A model generated the notes under the pieces. That model had not been told where the DNA came from, made no database searches, and was given only the letters and a program-made list of their open reading frames with translations. Of a stretch of DNA of 64,000 nucleotides, positions 12,896-21,835 are shown piece after piece. This stretch comes from Xanthomonas sp. SI (GTDB lineage Bacteria > Pseudomonadota > Gammaproteobacteria > Xanthomonadales > Xanthomonadaceae). The stretch lies in assembly GCF_014236855.1 (NCBI RefSeq), contig NZ_CP051261.1, positions 1-64,000 of the forward strand, written 5' to 3'. Both the position numbers and the translations under genes were made by a program. Each line of letters opens with the position of its first letter. The stretch's first letter is position 1.

Positions 12896-13303
12896 ATGGC
12901 TTTCAGTACCGCAGGGAACCGGGGACCGTTGTCGGAAATCAATGTCACGCCGCTGGTCGATGTCATGTTGGTGCTGTTGATCATCTTCATCGTGACCGTA
13001 CCGCTGGTGACGCGGCCGATCACCATGAACCTGCCACAGCGTGTCGACACGCCGCAGCGGCCGCTCGAGCCGCCGCCGCCGATCCAGTTGCGCCTGGATG
13101 CCAGCGGCCAGCTGTTCTGGAATGCCAGTCCCCTGCCCCTGGCCGAGCTGCAGCCGCGGCTGCAGGAGGCGATGGCGCAGGGCGCCGGCAACACTCCGGA
13201 GCTGCGCATCGAGGCCAACCCCGATGCCGAATACGAGGTGATGGCCAAGGTGCTGGCCGCGGCCAAGAACGCGCAGGTGGACCGCATCGGCTTCGTCCAG
13301 TGA
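12896..13303 (+). CDS. ExbD-family protein, third copy
   Basis: 135 residues, closest to exbD2: it starts [23 protein letters not shown], retains the membrane Asp and shares the Pro-rich linker ([17 protein letters not shown]) and the end [18 protein letters not shown] with its neighbour. It is set apart by 377 bp from the first two copies. The matching terminators show it arose by duplication of an exbD2-plus-terminator unit. A distinct motor for a TonB paralogue or altered specificity is possible but not shown. Confidence 0.92.
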   Translation: MAFSTAGNRGPLSEINVTPLVDVMLVLLIIFIVTVPLVTRPITMNLPQRVDTPQRPLEPPPPIQLRLDASGQLFWNASPLPLAELQPRLQEAMAQGAGNTPELRIEANPDAEYEVMAKVLAAAKNAQVDRIGFVQ

Positions 13304-13342
13304 TGCGCTTTTAGCGCAACAGCTCCGTCATGACGGACCGCA

Positions 13343-13370
13343 AACGCCACCGGCAACGGTGGCGTTTTTC
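13343..13370 (+). terminator. Terminator after the third exbD
   Basis: Same 10-bp stem as the one at 12554, with a GCAA loop and a T run. The 30 bp before both stems are also alike, which marks a duplicated segment. Confidence 0.92.
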
Positions 13371-13486
13371 CGATGCAGGGTGCGCAAGCCGATCCCGGGG
13401 TCCCGCCAATGCCCGGCAAGGCGTGATCCGCGCCATGTATCTTGCTGAGCGCAGGCCCGCCGTCTTGAACGAGGCGTCAGCTATCG

Positions 13487-13903
13487 CTAGCTAGGCCACG
13501 CGAAGTAGTCGCAATGACCCTTTCCGCCGTGGCAGAAAAATACCCAGGCAGTGTCGCTGTCCTCATAGGTCCAGGCAGAGAATCCCCTGTCCGAGTAACC
13601 CTGGACGGTTGCTGCCCAGCCCTCGAATGGGGCGTCTGCTCTGATTCCGGACACCAAGGCATGGAAGAGGACCGGTGCCTCCGCCGGGATGAAGTTGAAG
13701 GCTCCCACGGACGTGCTGAGGTCGAGATTGTTCGACGTGCGAATGCGAACCGTCGATGGGGGAAGAACGTCGGGAAGCCACCCTCGTTCGAATAGACGGT
13801 CGGCGCGGGCATCCGCCAACGTGGAATATCGAGTGGTCACCGTGTCCAGGGAGCAGCCGCACAGGCCCAAGATAATAGATAGGACGAGACCAGTTGCTCT
13901 CAT
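13487..13903 (-). CDS. Small lipoprotein of unknown function
   Basis: 138 residues with a lipoprotein signal peptide (LVLSIILGLCGC, lipidated Cys at about residue 17). The mature part has no family I recognise; two Cys near the end (FFCHGGKGHCDYF) may form a disulfide. Its start overlaps the stop of a 53-residue membrane peptide by 4 bp (ATGA), so the two are translationally coupled. Base composition is less G+C-rich than the neighbours. Confidence 0.7.
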   Translation of the reverse strand: MRATGLVLSIILGLCGCSLDTVTTRYSTLADARADRLFERGWLPDVLPPSTVRIRTSNNLDLSTSVGAFNFIPAEAPVLFHALVSGIRADAPFEGWAATVQGYSDRGFSAWTYEDSDTAWVFFCHGGKGHCDYFAWPS

Positions 13904-14061
13904 ACGGCCGACACCCCTAATTCAGCAGACCCACGAAGCGGGTCCAGCTTGACCGTCGCGATGAAGAACAACGAAAACAGCACGCCAAAGCCCAGCAACG
14001 CGAGCTTGAGGAGATGTGCGATCACAACGTCTTCGAAGTACTGCTTGTCCAGTTGCGGCAT
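13900..14061 (-). CDS. 53-residue single-pass membrane peptide
   Basis: A small gene reading MPQLDKQYFEDVVIAHLLKL, then a hydrophobic segment (ALLGFGVLFSLFFIATV) and a short polar tail. Its TGA overlaps the ATG of the lipoprotein downstream as ATGA, which strongly supports translation. A complete short frame, one helix and coupling make it a likely real gene that size cutoffs would miss. Function is unknown; a partner of the lipoprotein is plausible. Confidence 0.65.
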   Translation of the reverse strand: MPQLDKQYFEDVVIAHLLKLALLGFGVLFSLFFIATVKLDPLRGSAELGVSAV

Positions 14062-14083
14062 CGGCTCTCAGTGACCTGACGCG

Positions 14084-14836
14084 CTAGCGAATGGTGGCCA
14101 GGATCGCCAGGTAGGTTTTCACTGTAGCGCCCAACCCTGCATATAGCGCCTCGCCGATCAGCGCATGCCCGATCGACACCTCCAGCACCTGCGGCACCGC
14201 GGCCAGGAACGCGCCGAGGTTGGCCTGGCCCAGGTCGTGGCCGGCATTGACGCCGAGTCCGGCGGCCTGCGCGCGGCGCGCGGCGGCGGCGAAGGCGGCC
14301 GGCGCTGCGGCGTCGCCGCGCTCGAACGCCTCCGCATACGGTCCGGTGTACAGCTCGACGCGGTCGGCACCGAGTTCGGCGGCGCGTGCCAGGTCGGGGT
14401 TATCGGCATCGACGAACAGGCTGACCCGACAGCCCAGCGCCTTCAGTTCGGCGATCAGCGGACGCAGCCGTTCGCTGTCGCGACCGAAGTCGAAGCCATG
14501 GTCGGAGGTCAGCTGGCCGTCGCCGTCGGGGACCAGGGTGGCCTGCGCCGGGCGCACCTGCGCGCACAGCGGGATCAGCCCTGGGTAGCCCGGCCGCGGC
14601 GGCGCGAACGGGTTGCCTTCGATGTTGAATTCCACGCCGCGCGCGCGGGTCAGCTCGGCCAGCGCCAGCACGTCCTCGGCATGGATGTGGCGCCGGTCCG
14701 GGCGCGGGTGCACGGTGATGCCGTGCGCGCCGGCGTCCAGGCAGGCGCGCGCCGCCTCGAGCACGCTCGGCAGCTCACCGCCGCGCGAATTGCGCAGCAC
14801 CGCGATCTTGTTGACGTTGACGCTGAGTCGGGTCAT
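14084..14836 (-). CDS. pdxJ: Pyridoxine 5'-phosphate synthase
   Basis: Condenses 1-deoxyxylulose 5-phosphate with 3-amino-2-oxopropyl phosphate in vitamin B6 synthesis. The 250-residue TIM-barrel protein has the expected [20 protein letters not shown] start, [16 protein letters not shown] with the conserved His/Arg, [16 protein letters not shown] and the C-terminal [16 protein letters not shown] phosphate loop ([15 protein letters not shown]). The lipoprotein pair and this gene lie on the same strand 22 bp apart, so co-transcription is possible. Confidence 0.96.
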   Translation of the reverse strand: MTRLSVNVNKIAVLRNSRGGELPSVLEAARACLDAGAHGITVHPRPDRRHIHAEDVLALAELTRARGVEFNIEGNPFAPPRPGYPGLIPLCAQVRPAQATLVPDGDGQLTSDHGFDFGRDSERLRPLIAELKALGCRVSLFVDADNPDLARAAELGADRVELYTGPYAEAFERGDAAAPAAFAAAARRAQAAGLGVNAGHDLGQANLGAFLAAVPQVLEVSIGHALIGEALYAGLGATVKTYLAILATIR

Positions 14837-14849
14837 CGGCGGGCGACGC

Positions 14850-15119
14850 TTACGAGGAGAGCGCGTCGTCGCTGGCCGCGGCCGCCGCGGCGCGGCGCGC
14901 CTCGGCCTGTTCGCGCAGCCGGCGCAGCTCGGCCGGATCGATCATCGGCGCGGCATCGCGTTGGCTGGCGTCGCCGATCTTGACCACGTACCAGCCGCGC
15001 GCCCAGGCCAGCAGGAATCCCAGCGCCGCCAGCAAGGCCAGCACCAACAACGACATGTGCGGCGTGGAGAACGCCAGGACGAAGGCAGCGAGCGCGAGCA
15101 GCAGAAAAAGCCAGTACAT
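14850..15119 (-). CDS. Small membrane protein of unknown function
   Basis: From the ATG at 15119 the product is 89 residues: two adjacent hydrophobic segments ([16 protein letters not shown] and [16 protein letters not shown]) and a charged, Ala/Arg-rich helical tail. No family recognised. It sits 13 bp upstream of pdxJ on the same strand and may form an operon with it. A longer open frame exists upstream, but it is polar and Arg/Pro-rich, so the internal ATG is preferred. Confidence 0.65.
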   Translation of the reverse strand: MYWLFLLLALAAFVLAFSTPHMSLLVLALLAALGFLLAWARGWYVVKIGDASQRDAAPMIDPAELRRLREQAEARRAAAAAASDDALSS

Positions 15120-15269
15120 GACGATCTCCCCAAGGATGCGCGCAGTGTAGCGCCGCCCGGGTGACCGGTTCCACGGCGAACCACCGGAACGGGCGCCGCC
15201 CGGGCGTGGATGTACCCGTTCGGTGGCACGTGCAGGCACGGCGCGACCCGACGGGGAGCGACGGCGTGG

Positions 15270-16742
15270 CTACAGCAGCGGCGAGGTCAGCCGGGCCATC
15301 GCCTCGGGCAACCGGTAGCGCCACAGCGAGCGCTTGCGATCGTCGCGCACCTGCACCGCATCGGCGATCTCGCGGCCGATCAACGTGGCCAGTTCCTGGG
15401 TCATCTGCCGGTCGCGGAACATTGCCGAAACTTCGAAATTGAGGCGGAAACTGCGGTTGTCGAAGTTGGCGCTGCCGACGATGCACAGTTCGTCGTCGAC
15501 GATCAGCGCCTTGCTGTGCAGCATGCGCGGGCCGTACTCGTAGATCTTGACCCCAGCCTGCAGCAACTCGTCGAAATACGAGCGCGCCGCCAGCGTCACC
15601 AGCCGCGAATCGCTGCGCTTGGGCACCAGCAGGCGCACGTCGAGTCCGCCCAGCGCGGCCGAGGTCAGCGCCATGCGCGCGGCCTCGCCCGGGACGAAGT
15701 ACGGCGTCACCAGCCACACCCGCCGCTGCGCCTCGTAGATCGCCGCCACCTGCATGCGATGGATGCTTTCCCACGACGAATCCGGACCGGACACCAGTAC
15801 CTGCGCCTGGATCGCGCCGTCGTCGCGGCCGGGCATGTCGTGCGGCCAGATCTGCGCCATGTCGAAGGCGTCGCGGCCCTGGCGGGTGGCGTACAGCCAG
15901 TCCTCGACGAACACCAGCTGCAGGCTGCGCACCACGTGGCCCTCGCAGCGCACGTGCAGGTCGCGGTAGGCGTCGGGGCGCAGCGCCTCGTTCTCTTCGT
16001 CGGTGACGTTGATGCCGCCGGTGAAGCCGATGCGCCCGTCGATCACCACGATCTTGCGGTGCGTGCGCAGGTTCACCCACGGCCGCTTGAACTTGAACGG
16101 GCGCAGCAGCTGGGTGGGATGGAACCACGCCGCCTCGCCGCCGGCGTCCAGCAGCGGCTGCAGGAAGCGCTTGCGCACCTGCGAGGAACCCACCGCATCC
16201 AGCAGCAGGCGCACCTTGACCCCGGCGCGGGCGCGTTCGACCAGCGCGTCGCGGATGCGCGTGCCGCTGCGGTCGGGGTTGAAGATGTAGTACTCCAGGT
16301 GCACGTGGTGCTGCGCGGCGGCGATGTCGCGCACGATCGCGTCGTAGGTGGCGGCGCCGTCCACCAGCCATTGCGCGGTGGTCGCCGAACTGGGCGCCAG
16401 GCCGGTGGTGGCCTGGGCGATCTTGGCCAGCTCGGTGCAGTCGGCGTCGGGCGGGCAGACGCTGCTGTAGTGCTCCATGCCCGAGCGCGAACGACCGCGG
16501 CGCAGGCGTTGCCGCTTCACCTTCTGCGGCCCGAGCAGGTAGTAGATGACGAAGCCCAGGTATGGCAGCGCGGCCAGCGACAGCACCCAGCTCAGCGTCG
16601 CCGCCGGCTCGCGTTTCTGCAGCACGATCCAGCCGCTCAGCCACAGGATGTACAGCAGATAGGCGGCGGTGAGGTAGGCGCCGAAATGCGGGATGCCGGT
16701 CAGCCAGTCCCAGGTGTTCTGCAGGGTCGCGAATACGAACAT
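15270..16742 (-). CDS. cls: Cardiolipin synthase, phospholipase D type
   Basis: Makes cardiolipin from two phosphatidylglycerols at the inner membrane. The 490-residue protein has two N-terminal membrane helices (about residues 15-35 and 45-66) and two PLD domains, each with an HKD motif: HRKIVVID near the middle and HSKALIVDDE in the C-terminal half. Length matches ClsA-type enzymes. It is monocistronic on the minus strand. Confidence 0.93.
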   Translation of the reverse strand: MFVFATLQNTWDWLTGIPHFGAYLTAAYLLYILWLSGWIVLQKREPAATLSWVLSLAALPYLGFVIYYLLGPQKVKRQRLRRGRSRSGMEHYSSVCPPDADCTELAKIAQATTGLAPSSATTAQWLVDGAATYDAIVRDIAAAQHHVHLEYYIFNPDRSGTRIRDALVERARAGVKVRLLLDAVGSSQVRKRFLQPLLDAGGEAAWFHPTQLLRPFKFKRPWVNLRTHRKIVVIDGRIGFTGGINVTDEENEALRPDAYRDLHVRCEGHVVRSLQLVFVEDWLYATRQGRDAFDMAQIWPHDMPGRDDGAIQAQVLVSGPDSSWESIHRMQVAAIYEAQRRVWLVTPYFVPGEAARMALTSAALGGLDVRLLVPKRSDSRLVTLAARSYFDELLQAGVKIYEYGPRMLHSKALIVDDELCIVGSANFDNRSFRLNFEVSAMFRDRQMTQELATLIGREIADAVQVRDDRKRSLWRYRLPEAMARLTSPLL

Positions 16743-16850
16743 CGGCGGATTCTACGGGGCCGGCGCGGCTCCTGCGCGTGGCGCTGAAAGATTCAGCCGC
16801 GCAGCGTCGCCGTCGCAGCGGCCGAGACGGCAGCGGCGTAGCCTGTGCGG

Positions 16851-17936
16851 ATGAGCACGGCCATCAAGGGACGCGGCGCCGGCAGCCACCTGCCGGGCCG
16901 CTTCGAACGCACCATCAGCCAGGCCGAGGACGACGGCTGGCATCCCGACGACAGCGAGGAATTCGCCGCGCCGCGGCTGCGCACCGAGGTACGCGAGGAG
17001 ACCGCGCGCAGCATCATCAGCCGCAACCAGTCGCCGGACGTGGGCTTCTCGCAGTCGGTCAATCCGTACCGCGGCTGCGAGCACGGCTGCAGTTACTGCT
17101 TCGCGCGTCCCAGCCACGCCTACCTGAACCTGTCGCCGGGGCTGGACTTCGAGACCCGCCTGTTCGCCAAGACCAATGCGCCGGAGCTACTGCGCCGCGA
17201 ACTGGCCAAGCCCGGCTACGTGCCCAGCCCGATCGCGCTGGGCATCAACACCGACGCCTACCAGCCGATCGAGCGCAAGCTGCAGCTGACCCGCCGGCTG
17301 ATCGAAGTGCTGTGGGAAACCCGCCATCCGTTCTCGCTGATCACCAAGAACGCGCTGGTCGAGCGCGACCTGGACCTGCTGGTGCCGCTGGCGCGCGAGA
17401 ACCTGGTCAGCGTGCATTTCTCGGTGACCTCGCTGGACCCTCGGCTGTCGGCGCGGCTGGAGCCGCGCGCCTCGGCGCCGCATGCGCGGCTGCGCGCGAT
17501 GCGCACGCTGCACGAGGCCGGGGTGCCGGTGGGGGTGATGGTGGCGCCGGTGATCCCGTGGATCAACGACCACGAACTGGAAGCGGTGCTGGAGGCGGCG
17601 CATGCCGCCGGCGCCGACTCGGCCGGCTACGTGCTGCTGCGCCTGCCGCACGAGGTGGCGCCGCTGTTCCGCGACTGGCTGCAGGCGCACCATCCCGACC
17701 GCGCCGCGCACGTGATGAGCACGGTGCAGCAGCTGCGCGGCGGCAAGGACTACGACAGCACCTTCGGCAAGCGCATGCGCGGCGAAGGCGTCTATGCCGA
17801 CCTGCTGACGCGGCGCTTCGCGCTGGCGCACAAGCGCCTGGGCTACGCCGAACGCGCGCGCCGGACGCTGGACTGCAGCCGCTTCGTCAAGCCGCTGCCG
17901 CCGCGTGCGCCATCGCCGCAGGGGGAATTGTTTTGA
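16851..17936 (+). CDS. PA0069-family radical SAM protein
   Basis: 361 residues from the ATG at 16851 (a GTG at 16845 in frame is an alternative). The motif NPYRGCEHGCSYCFARP holds the CxxxCxxC iron-sulfur ligands near residues 73-83. The family is annotated as PA0069-type radical SAM, related to spore photoproduct lyase-like proteins; its reaction is unknown. It ends in a GGGATT-type intergenic repeat and faces the oxygenase gene convergently. Confidence 0.88.
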   Translation: MSTAIKGRGAGSHLPGRFERTISQAEDDGWHPDDSEEFAAPRLRTEVREETARSIISRNQSPDVGFSQSVNPYRGCEHGCSYCFARPSHAYLNLSPGLDFETRLFAKTNAPELLRRELAKPGYVPSPIALGINTDAYQPIERKLQLTRRLIEVLWETRHPFSLITKNALVERDLDLLVPLARENLVSVHFSVTSLDPRLSARLEPRASAPHARLRAMRTLHEAGVPVGVMVAPVIPWINDHELEAVLEAAHAAGADSAGYVLLRLPHEVAPLFRDWLQAHHPDRAAHVMSTVQQLRGGKDYDSTFGKRMRGEGVYADLLTRRFALAHKRLGYAERARRTLDCSRFVKPLPPRAPSPQGELF

Positions 17937-17969
17937 AGCCGGGATTGGGGATTGGGGATTAGGGATTCG
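17937..17969. repeat. GGGATT-type intergenic repeat
   Basis: Immediately after the stop codon is a run of GGGATTGGGGATTGGGGATT type ending in AGGGATTCG. An inverted copy lies at 18132-18163 at the 3' end of the convergent gene. Confidence 0.75.
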
Positions 17970-18131
17970 TAAGAGCGCGCAAGGCTTGCTGCACTAGCCA
18001 CTGACTTTGTCCAGAATCCCGGCCGTAAGGCGGCCGTGTTGACCGAAATAGATCCGGTTGGCGACGAGAACGTGCGCTAACCCGCTGCCAAACGAAGGCC
18101 GACCAACGAACAGCCGCCGCATCCCGCTTTT

Positions 18132-18163
18132 GCGAATCCCCAATCCCCAATGCCTAATCCCGG
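18132..18163. repeat. GGGATT-type intergenic repeat, inverted copy
   Basis: The complement of the repeat at 17937 (GAATCCCCAATCCCCAATGC, then CTAATCCCGG). It overlaps the last codons and stop of the oxygenase gene: the stop TAG lies inside the repeat. Confidence 0.75.
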
Positions 18164-18861
18164 CCGTAAAGCGCCTGCGCCGACTGGAACAGGATCCAGC
18201 TGGTGGCGATGAACTTGTCGCCGCCCTGCGGGCGGTTGCCGCGGTGGGTATGCGTGAACGCGGTCGGCGCGATCAGCAGGCTGCCGGCGCGCGGCGCGAT
18301 CTTGCGCTGCTGGAACAGGAACTCGGTTTCGCCGTCCTGGAAGTCGTCGTTGAGGTACAGCGTCCACAGCAGATGTCGATGCAGCGTTTCGCCGCCGGGA
18401 TCGCGTGGGTACAGCTCGCAGTGCCAGTACGGATAGCCGCCCTCGCCCGCGGCGTACCACTGCAGGTTGATCGCGCCCGGACGCAGACAGGTGCGCGCCA
18501 GGTTGGACAGCGCCGCGTCGTCGAGCAGCGCAAAATCGTCGGCGCCGAGCCGGTGCGGTTGGCCATCGGCGCCGGGCACCTGCAGCATCAGCGGCGAGAT
18601 CAGTGCCTGCGGGTACTTGCGCAGATAGCCGAGCAGGCCGGCGAACACCGCCTGCTGCAGCCGCTGTTCCACGTCGCGCCACGGCTCCAGGCCGCTGATG
18701 CGCAGGTCGCGGCTATGCTTGAGCTCGGGGAACACGCCGCTGCCCACCTCGCCGGGCTGCAACTGCGCACTGCCGCGCAGGCGGCGCATGATCGCGGCGC
18801 AGTCCTCGCGGGACATGGCGTCGTCGAAGACCTCGATGAAATCGGCATTGGGTTCGGACAT
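18154..18861 (-). CDS. 2OG-Fe(II) oxygenase family protein
   Basis: 235 residues resembling prolyl-4-hydroxylase-like 2-oxoglutarate/iron oxygenases. Visible are the double-stranded beta-helix core HCELYPRDPGGETLHRHLLW with an iron His, TLYLNDDFQDGETEFLF with a likely acidic ligand, and APTAFTHTHRGNRPQGGDKF with the distal His and the Arg that binds 2-oxoglutarate. The substrate is unknown. The C-terminus is formed by an intergenic repeat that supplies the stop codon. Confidence 0.82.
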   Translation of the reverse strand: MSEPNADFIEVFDDAMSREDCAAIMRRLRGSAQLQPGEVGSGVFPELKHSRDLRISGLEPWRDVEQRLQQAVFAGLLGYLRKYPQALISPLMLQVPGADGQPHRLGADDFALLDDAALSNLARTCLRPGAINLQWYAAGEGGYPYWHCELYPRDPGGETLHRHLLWTLYLNDDFQDGETEFLFQQRKIAPRAGSLLIAPTAFTHTHRGNRPQGGDKFIATSWILFQSAQALYGRD

Positions 18862-18964
18862 CGCGCGACCTTACCAGCGATCCCACGGCATCGCAGCTGT
18901 GGCGTTGGCATCCCTTCATGCGCGCGCCGACAATGAGCGCCCCACTGCCCACCTGCCCGCGCCG

Positions 18965-19486
18965 ATGATCCGCACGCTGTACCTCGCCGGCCCCGACGTG
19001 TTCCGCCCCGATGCCGCTGCCCGCGGCGACGCCTTGAAGGCGCTGTGCCGCGAATTCGGATTCGAAGGCCTGTTTCCGCTGGACCAGGCGCTGCCGGCGC
19101 AGATCGCCGATCCCGCCGCGCAGGCACGCTGGATCTATGAGGCCAACATCGGCCTGATCGCGCAAGCCGATGCGGTGCTGGCCAACCTGGATTTCTTCCG
19201 CGGCCCGGAGCCGGACAGCGGCACCTGCTTCGAGGTCGGCTACGCCGTCGCCCTGGGCAAGCCGGTGTACGGGTACATCCCCGACGACGGCAGCTTCGCC
19301 CAGCGCATCCGCGCCCGCCATCCCGACGCGATCGGCGCCGACGGCCGCGTCGACACTCACGGCTGGTACTTCGAGGAATTCGGTTTGCCGCTCAACCTGA
19401 TGCTGGCGGTCCCGGCGCCGCTGGTGGTCGGCGATGCGCGGCGCGCGTTGGCGCGGTTGCGGGAGGATCTGGACATGGAGGGATAG
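18965..19486 (+). CDS. Nucleoside 2-deoxyribosyltransferase
   Basis: Predicted to exchange bases on 2'-deoxyribonucleosides, or to hydrolyse modified nucleotides. The 173-residue protein starts MIRTLYLAGPDVF and has the catalytic-type motif GPEPDSGTCFEVGYAVALGKPVYGY. Length fits the family. The open frame extends upstream to 18698, but the ATG at 18965 starts at the conserved LAGPDVF strand. Single gene, facing away from the oxygenase. Confidence 0.88.
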   Translation: MIRTLYLAGPDVFRPDAAARGDALKALCREFGFEGLFPLDQALPAQIADPAAQARWIYEANIGLIAQADAVLANLDFFRGPEPDSGTCFEVGYAVALGKPVYGYIPDDGSFAQRIRARHPDAIGADGRVDTHGWYFEEFGLPLNLMLAVPAPLVVGDARRALARLREDLDMEG

Positions 19487-19641
19487 GTACAGGCGCGCTG
19501 GGCGAAGCAGCATAAGGACCGGTCGCGCGCGCCGTTCGTGTCAACCAACAACCATAGAAATCGTGACCATAGATTCGACCGGATGGACCAGCCGCAACCA
19601 CTACCGGTACCGCCACGAAGGAACGTTGATCTCATGGAAGC

Positions 19642-19908
19642 TCAGCTTCCTTTCGAAGAACTTCCACGAATCGAATAGCCGAGCAACACCAGCCACGCGA
19701 TCAGGGCCAGCAGCGTCGGCAACTGGAACTTGCTCGACGTGCCGAGGGTGAAACTCCTCGCCGCAAAGAAGATGAGCACCCACAGCGCCAGGTTGGCGAT
19801 CACGATCGGCCGGCGCGAACGGTGCCGGGTGAGCCAGGAAATGACGCTCGGCATCAGCGCGACCGGCGCCGTAGCGAAGAAGAACATGAGGAAGACCGTC
19901 TGGTTCAT
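19642..19908 (-). CDS. Small two- or three-helix membrane protein
   Basis: From the ATG at 19908 the product is 88 residues, mostly hydrophobic: MNQTVFLMFFFATAPVALMP, a polar turn RHRSRRP, IANLALWVLIFFAA and LPTLLALIAWLVLLGYS. The layout recalls the superinfection-immunity (phage T4 Imm-like) family found on bacterial chromosomes, but the match is by eye and weak. It is 70 bp downstream of the DUF2267-like gene on the same strand. Confidence 0.55.
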   Translation of the reverse strand: MNQTVFLMFFFATAPVALMPSVISWLTRHRSRRPIVIANLALWVLIFFAARSFTLGTSSKFQLPTLLALIAWLVLLGYSIRGSSSKGS

Positions 19909-19978
19909 CGCAATCTTGTTCCCTGCCGCCCTCCCAAGGTGGGGCGTTTCACGTTGAATGGTGCCTTCTTGGGCGGGC

Positions 19979-20419
19979 TCAGGCGACGCGAACGGACGGC
20001 GCGACGGACCAGAACGCGGCGGCACCGGCAGGCAGTGTCGCCAATACCCGGTCCAGCTCGGCGTTGTCGACGTTCCTGCGCAATGCCTGGGCGACCGCCT
20101 GCACCGCATTGGGCGGAGCGAAATTGTGCGCGGCGCGAACCGAACGGACTTCCGCCAACAGCTCCTCGTCCGGGCCGAACGCCAGAATCGGCGCTTCGCT
20201 GTCCCAGCCTTCGACGAACAGCGCGCGCAGCACCGGCGGCAGGATGTCGGCGAAACGGAGCCCTTGCTGGACAGTGAGGCGGCGCCGGAAGGCATGCAGC
20301 ACGCCGACCACCATGTTCCAGGCCATGTTGGTCGTGGCCAGATCCGAAGCGTCGCGCGCATCGACCATGAAACGTTCGAACTCCAGCGATGCGTTTTGGT
20401 ATGCGAAGGGCCATGTCAT
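19979..20419 (-). CDS. DUF2267-like protein
   Basis: 146 residues from the ATG at 20419 (MTWPFAYQNASLEFERF). It is all-helical by appearance, with MAWNMVVGVLHAFRRRLTVQ and ILPPVLRALFVEGWDSEA resembling the repeated half of DUF2267, a family of unknown function often near stress genes. An upstream frame to 20521 has no ribosome site. The gene precedes the small membrane protein at 19642. Confidence 0.6.
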   Translation of the reverse strand: MTWPFAYQNASLEFERFMVDARDASDLATTNMAWNMVVGVLHAFRRRLTVQQGLRFADILPPVLRALFVEGWDSEAPILAFGPDEELLAEVRSVRAAHNFAPPNAVQAVAQALRRNVDNAELDRVLATLPAGAAAFWSVAPSVRVA

Positions 20420-20546
20420 GCGTGGATTGCCTGATGCTGTGGCCAAACCGGGCGCCGCAGCGGCCTGGCCGGAGTGAAGGGGTCCCTGCTTGCCAGCGCA
20501 ATCGACGGCGGGCTGCGGCACCCCGTCCGCCGCCGCGATCCTGTCG

Positions 20547-21179
20547 CTACTGCGGCCGGAAGCGCAACAGCACGATGCCGAACCCGATGAAGATGGTCCC
20601 GACGACGCGGTCGAACAGCCGACGCAGGCCAGGCCGGGACAGGTAGCGGCGGATGCCGTGCCCGCCGATGCCGTAGACCGCGTACCAGAACAGCTCGCAC
20701 GCGGCGAAGGTGGCCACCAGGATCGCGAATTGCGGCCACTGCGGCTGGGTCTTGTCGACGAACTGCGGCAGGAACGCAGCGGCGAACAGCAGCAGCTTGG
20801 GATTGCTCAATCCGATCGCCAGCCCGCCACGGAACAGCTGCAGCGGCGACAGCGACGCCGCCAGGGGCGGTGCGCCTTGCGGGTCCAACGGCGCTTCCCC
20901 GCTACGCCAGGCAGCGATTCCCAGCCACAGCAGATAGCCGACGCCGGCGTAGCGCAGCACCTCGAACACGCGCGGCGACGCGTCCAGCACCGCGCCCAGG
21001 CCCGCCGCCGACGCCAGCAGCACCAGCACCACCGCCAGCAGGCAGCCGGCCATCGCCAGCAGGCTGCGGCGTACGCCGAAACGCACGCTGCGCGTCATCA
21101 CGTGCAGCATGTTCGGCCCCGGCGTGCCCGACAACACGAACACCGTCAGCAGGAACATCCACCAGACATGCAGGCTCAT
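20547..21179 (-). CDS. LysE/RhtB-family amino-acid exporter
   Basis: 210 residues from the ATG at 21179 (MSLHVWWMFLLTVFVLSGTP). It has the LysE family's six-helix pattern, the N-terminal SGTPGPNMLHV motif and GLSNPKLLLFAAAFLPQFV. Members export amino acids or homoserine lactones; the substrate is not visible. An open frame reaches 21617 but those codons lie in the next gene's gap. Confidence 0.88.
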   Translation of the reverse strand: MSLHVWWMFLLTVFVLSGTPGPNMLHVMTRSVRFGVRRSLLAMAGCLLAVVLVLLASAAGLGAVLDASPRVFEVLRYAGVGYLLWLGIAAWRSGEAPLDPQGAPPLAASLSPLQLFRGGLAIGLSNPKLLLFAAAFLPQFVDKTQPQWPQFAILVATFAACELFWYAVYGIGGHGIRRYLSRPGLRRLFDRVVGTIFIGFGIVLLRFRPQ

Positions 21180-21372
21180 GGCGCAGCGGCTCACGGGAAG
21201 TGGCATTGCATCGTAGCAACGGCGCGGTACGTCCGCCATGCGGGGAGCGTCGTTGTCCGTCCGCCACGTAGCGCCGCACCATTTCCCGGCGATGGATGAC
21301 GTTGTCAGCTCTGCGCCAGACGACATCGAAGCGGGAACCGGTGGTGATCGAACCGGCGCGCAGACAGCGACG

Positions 21373-21765
21373 CTAGAAGTAACCGCCCTCTGCATCGCGC
21401 CACACGTCATAGCCATCCAGTTCTTCCGCGGCGACCGTGGACGGCTGCACGAATCGCGCTTCCCAACCGGAAAAGGAGGCCGTGGAGATCGGCAGGTGGC
21501 CCATGCCCAGCGGGACATCGTCCGGCCGGTCCACGCCGGCCATGTACAGGGTGGATACGTCGATGCGCGCGGGAGGTTCCGGGTACACATTGCTGTAGAC
21601 ACGGACATGGACGCCATGCGCGTCCAGCTTGAGGATTTTGAGCGGCACGAACCGGCCGCTCTCCCGCTCGGTCACGTACAGGCCGCCCTCCTGCCACTGC
21701 ACAGCATCGGCTGGCGAAGCGGCAACTGCCTTTCCAAACAGGAGCGCACGCAATCTTTCGAGCAT
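21373..21765 (-). CDS. Protein of unknown function, 130 residues
   Basis: Begins MLERLRALLFGKAVAASPAD, then a mixed alpha/beta region with no membrane segment or recognised motif, ending DGYDVWRDAEGGYF. The frame is complete and its codon third positions look coding. Nothing in the neighbourhood suggests a job. Confidence 0.6.
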   Translation of the reverse strand: MLERLRALLFGKAVAASPADAVQWQEGGLYVTERESGRFVPLKILKLDAHGVHVRVYSNVYPEPPARIDVSTLYMAGVDRPDDVPLGMGHLPISTASFSGWEARFVQPSTVAAEELDGYDVWRDAEGGYF

Positions 21766-21835
21766 GTGGTTTCCTTTGGTGCTGGTGTGGCTCGCTGAAG
21801 TCTAGCTGCGAAGTGATTCTGGCACGAGCGGATCT

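Noticed and set aside
18659..18680. Further parS-like half site (TGTTCCACGT)
   Set aside because: The second half does not match; similar half sites near 24815 and 28220 also fail.
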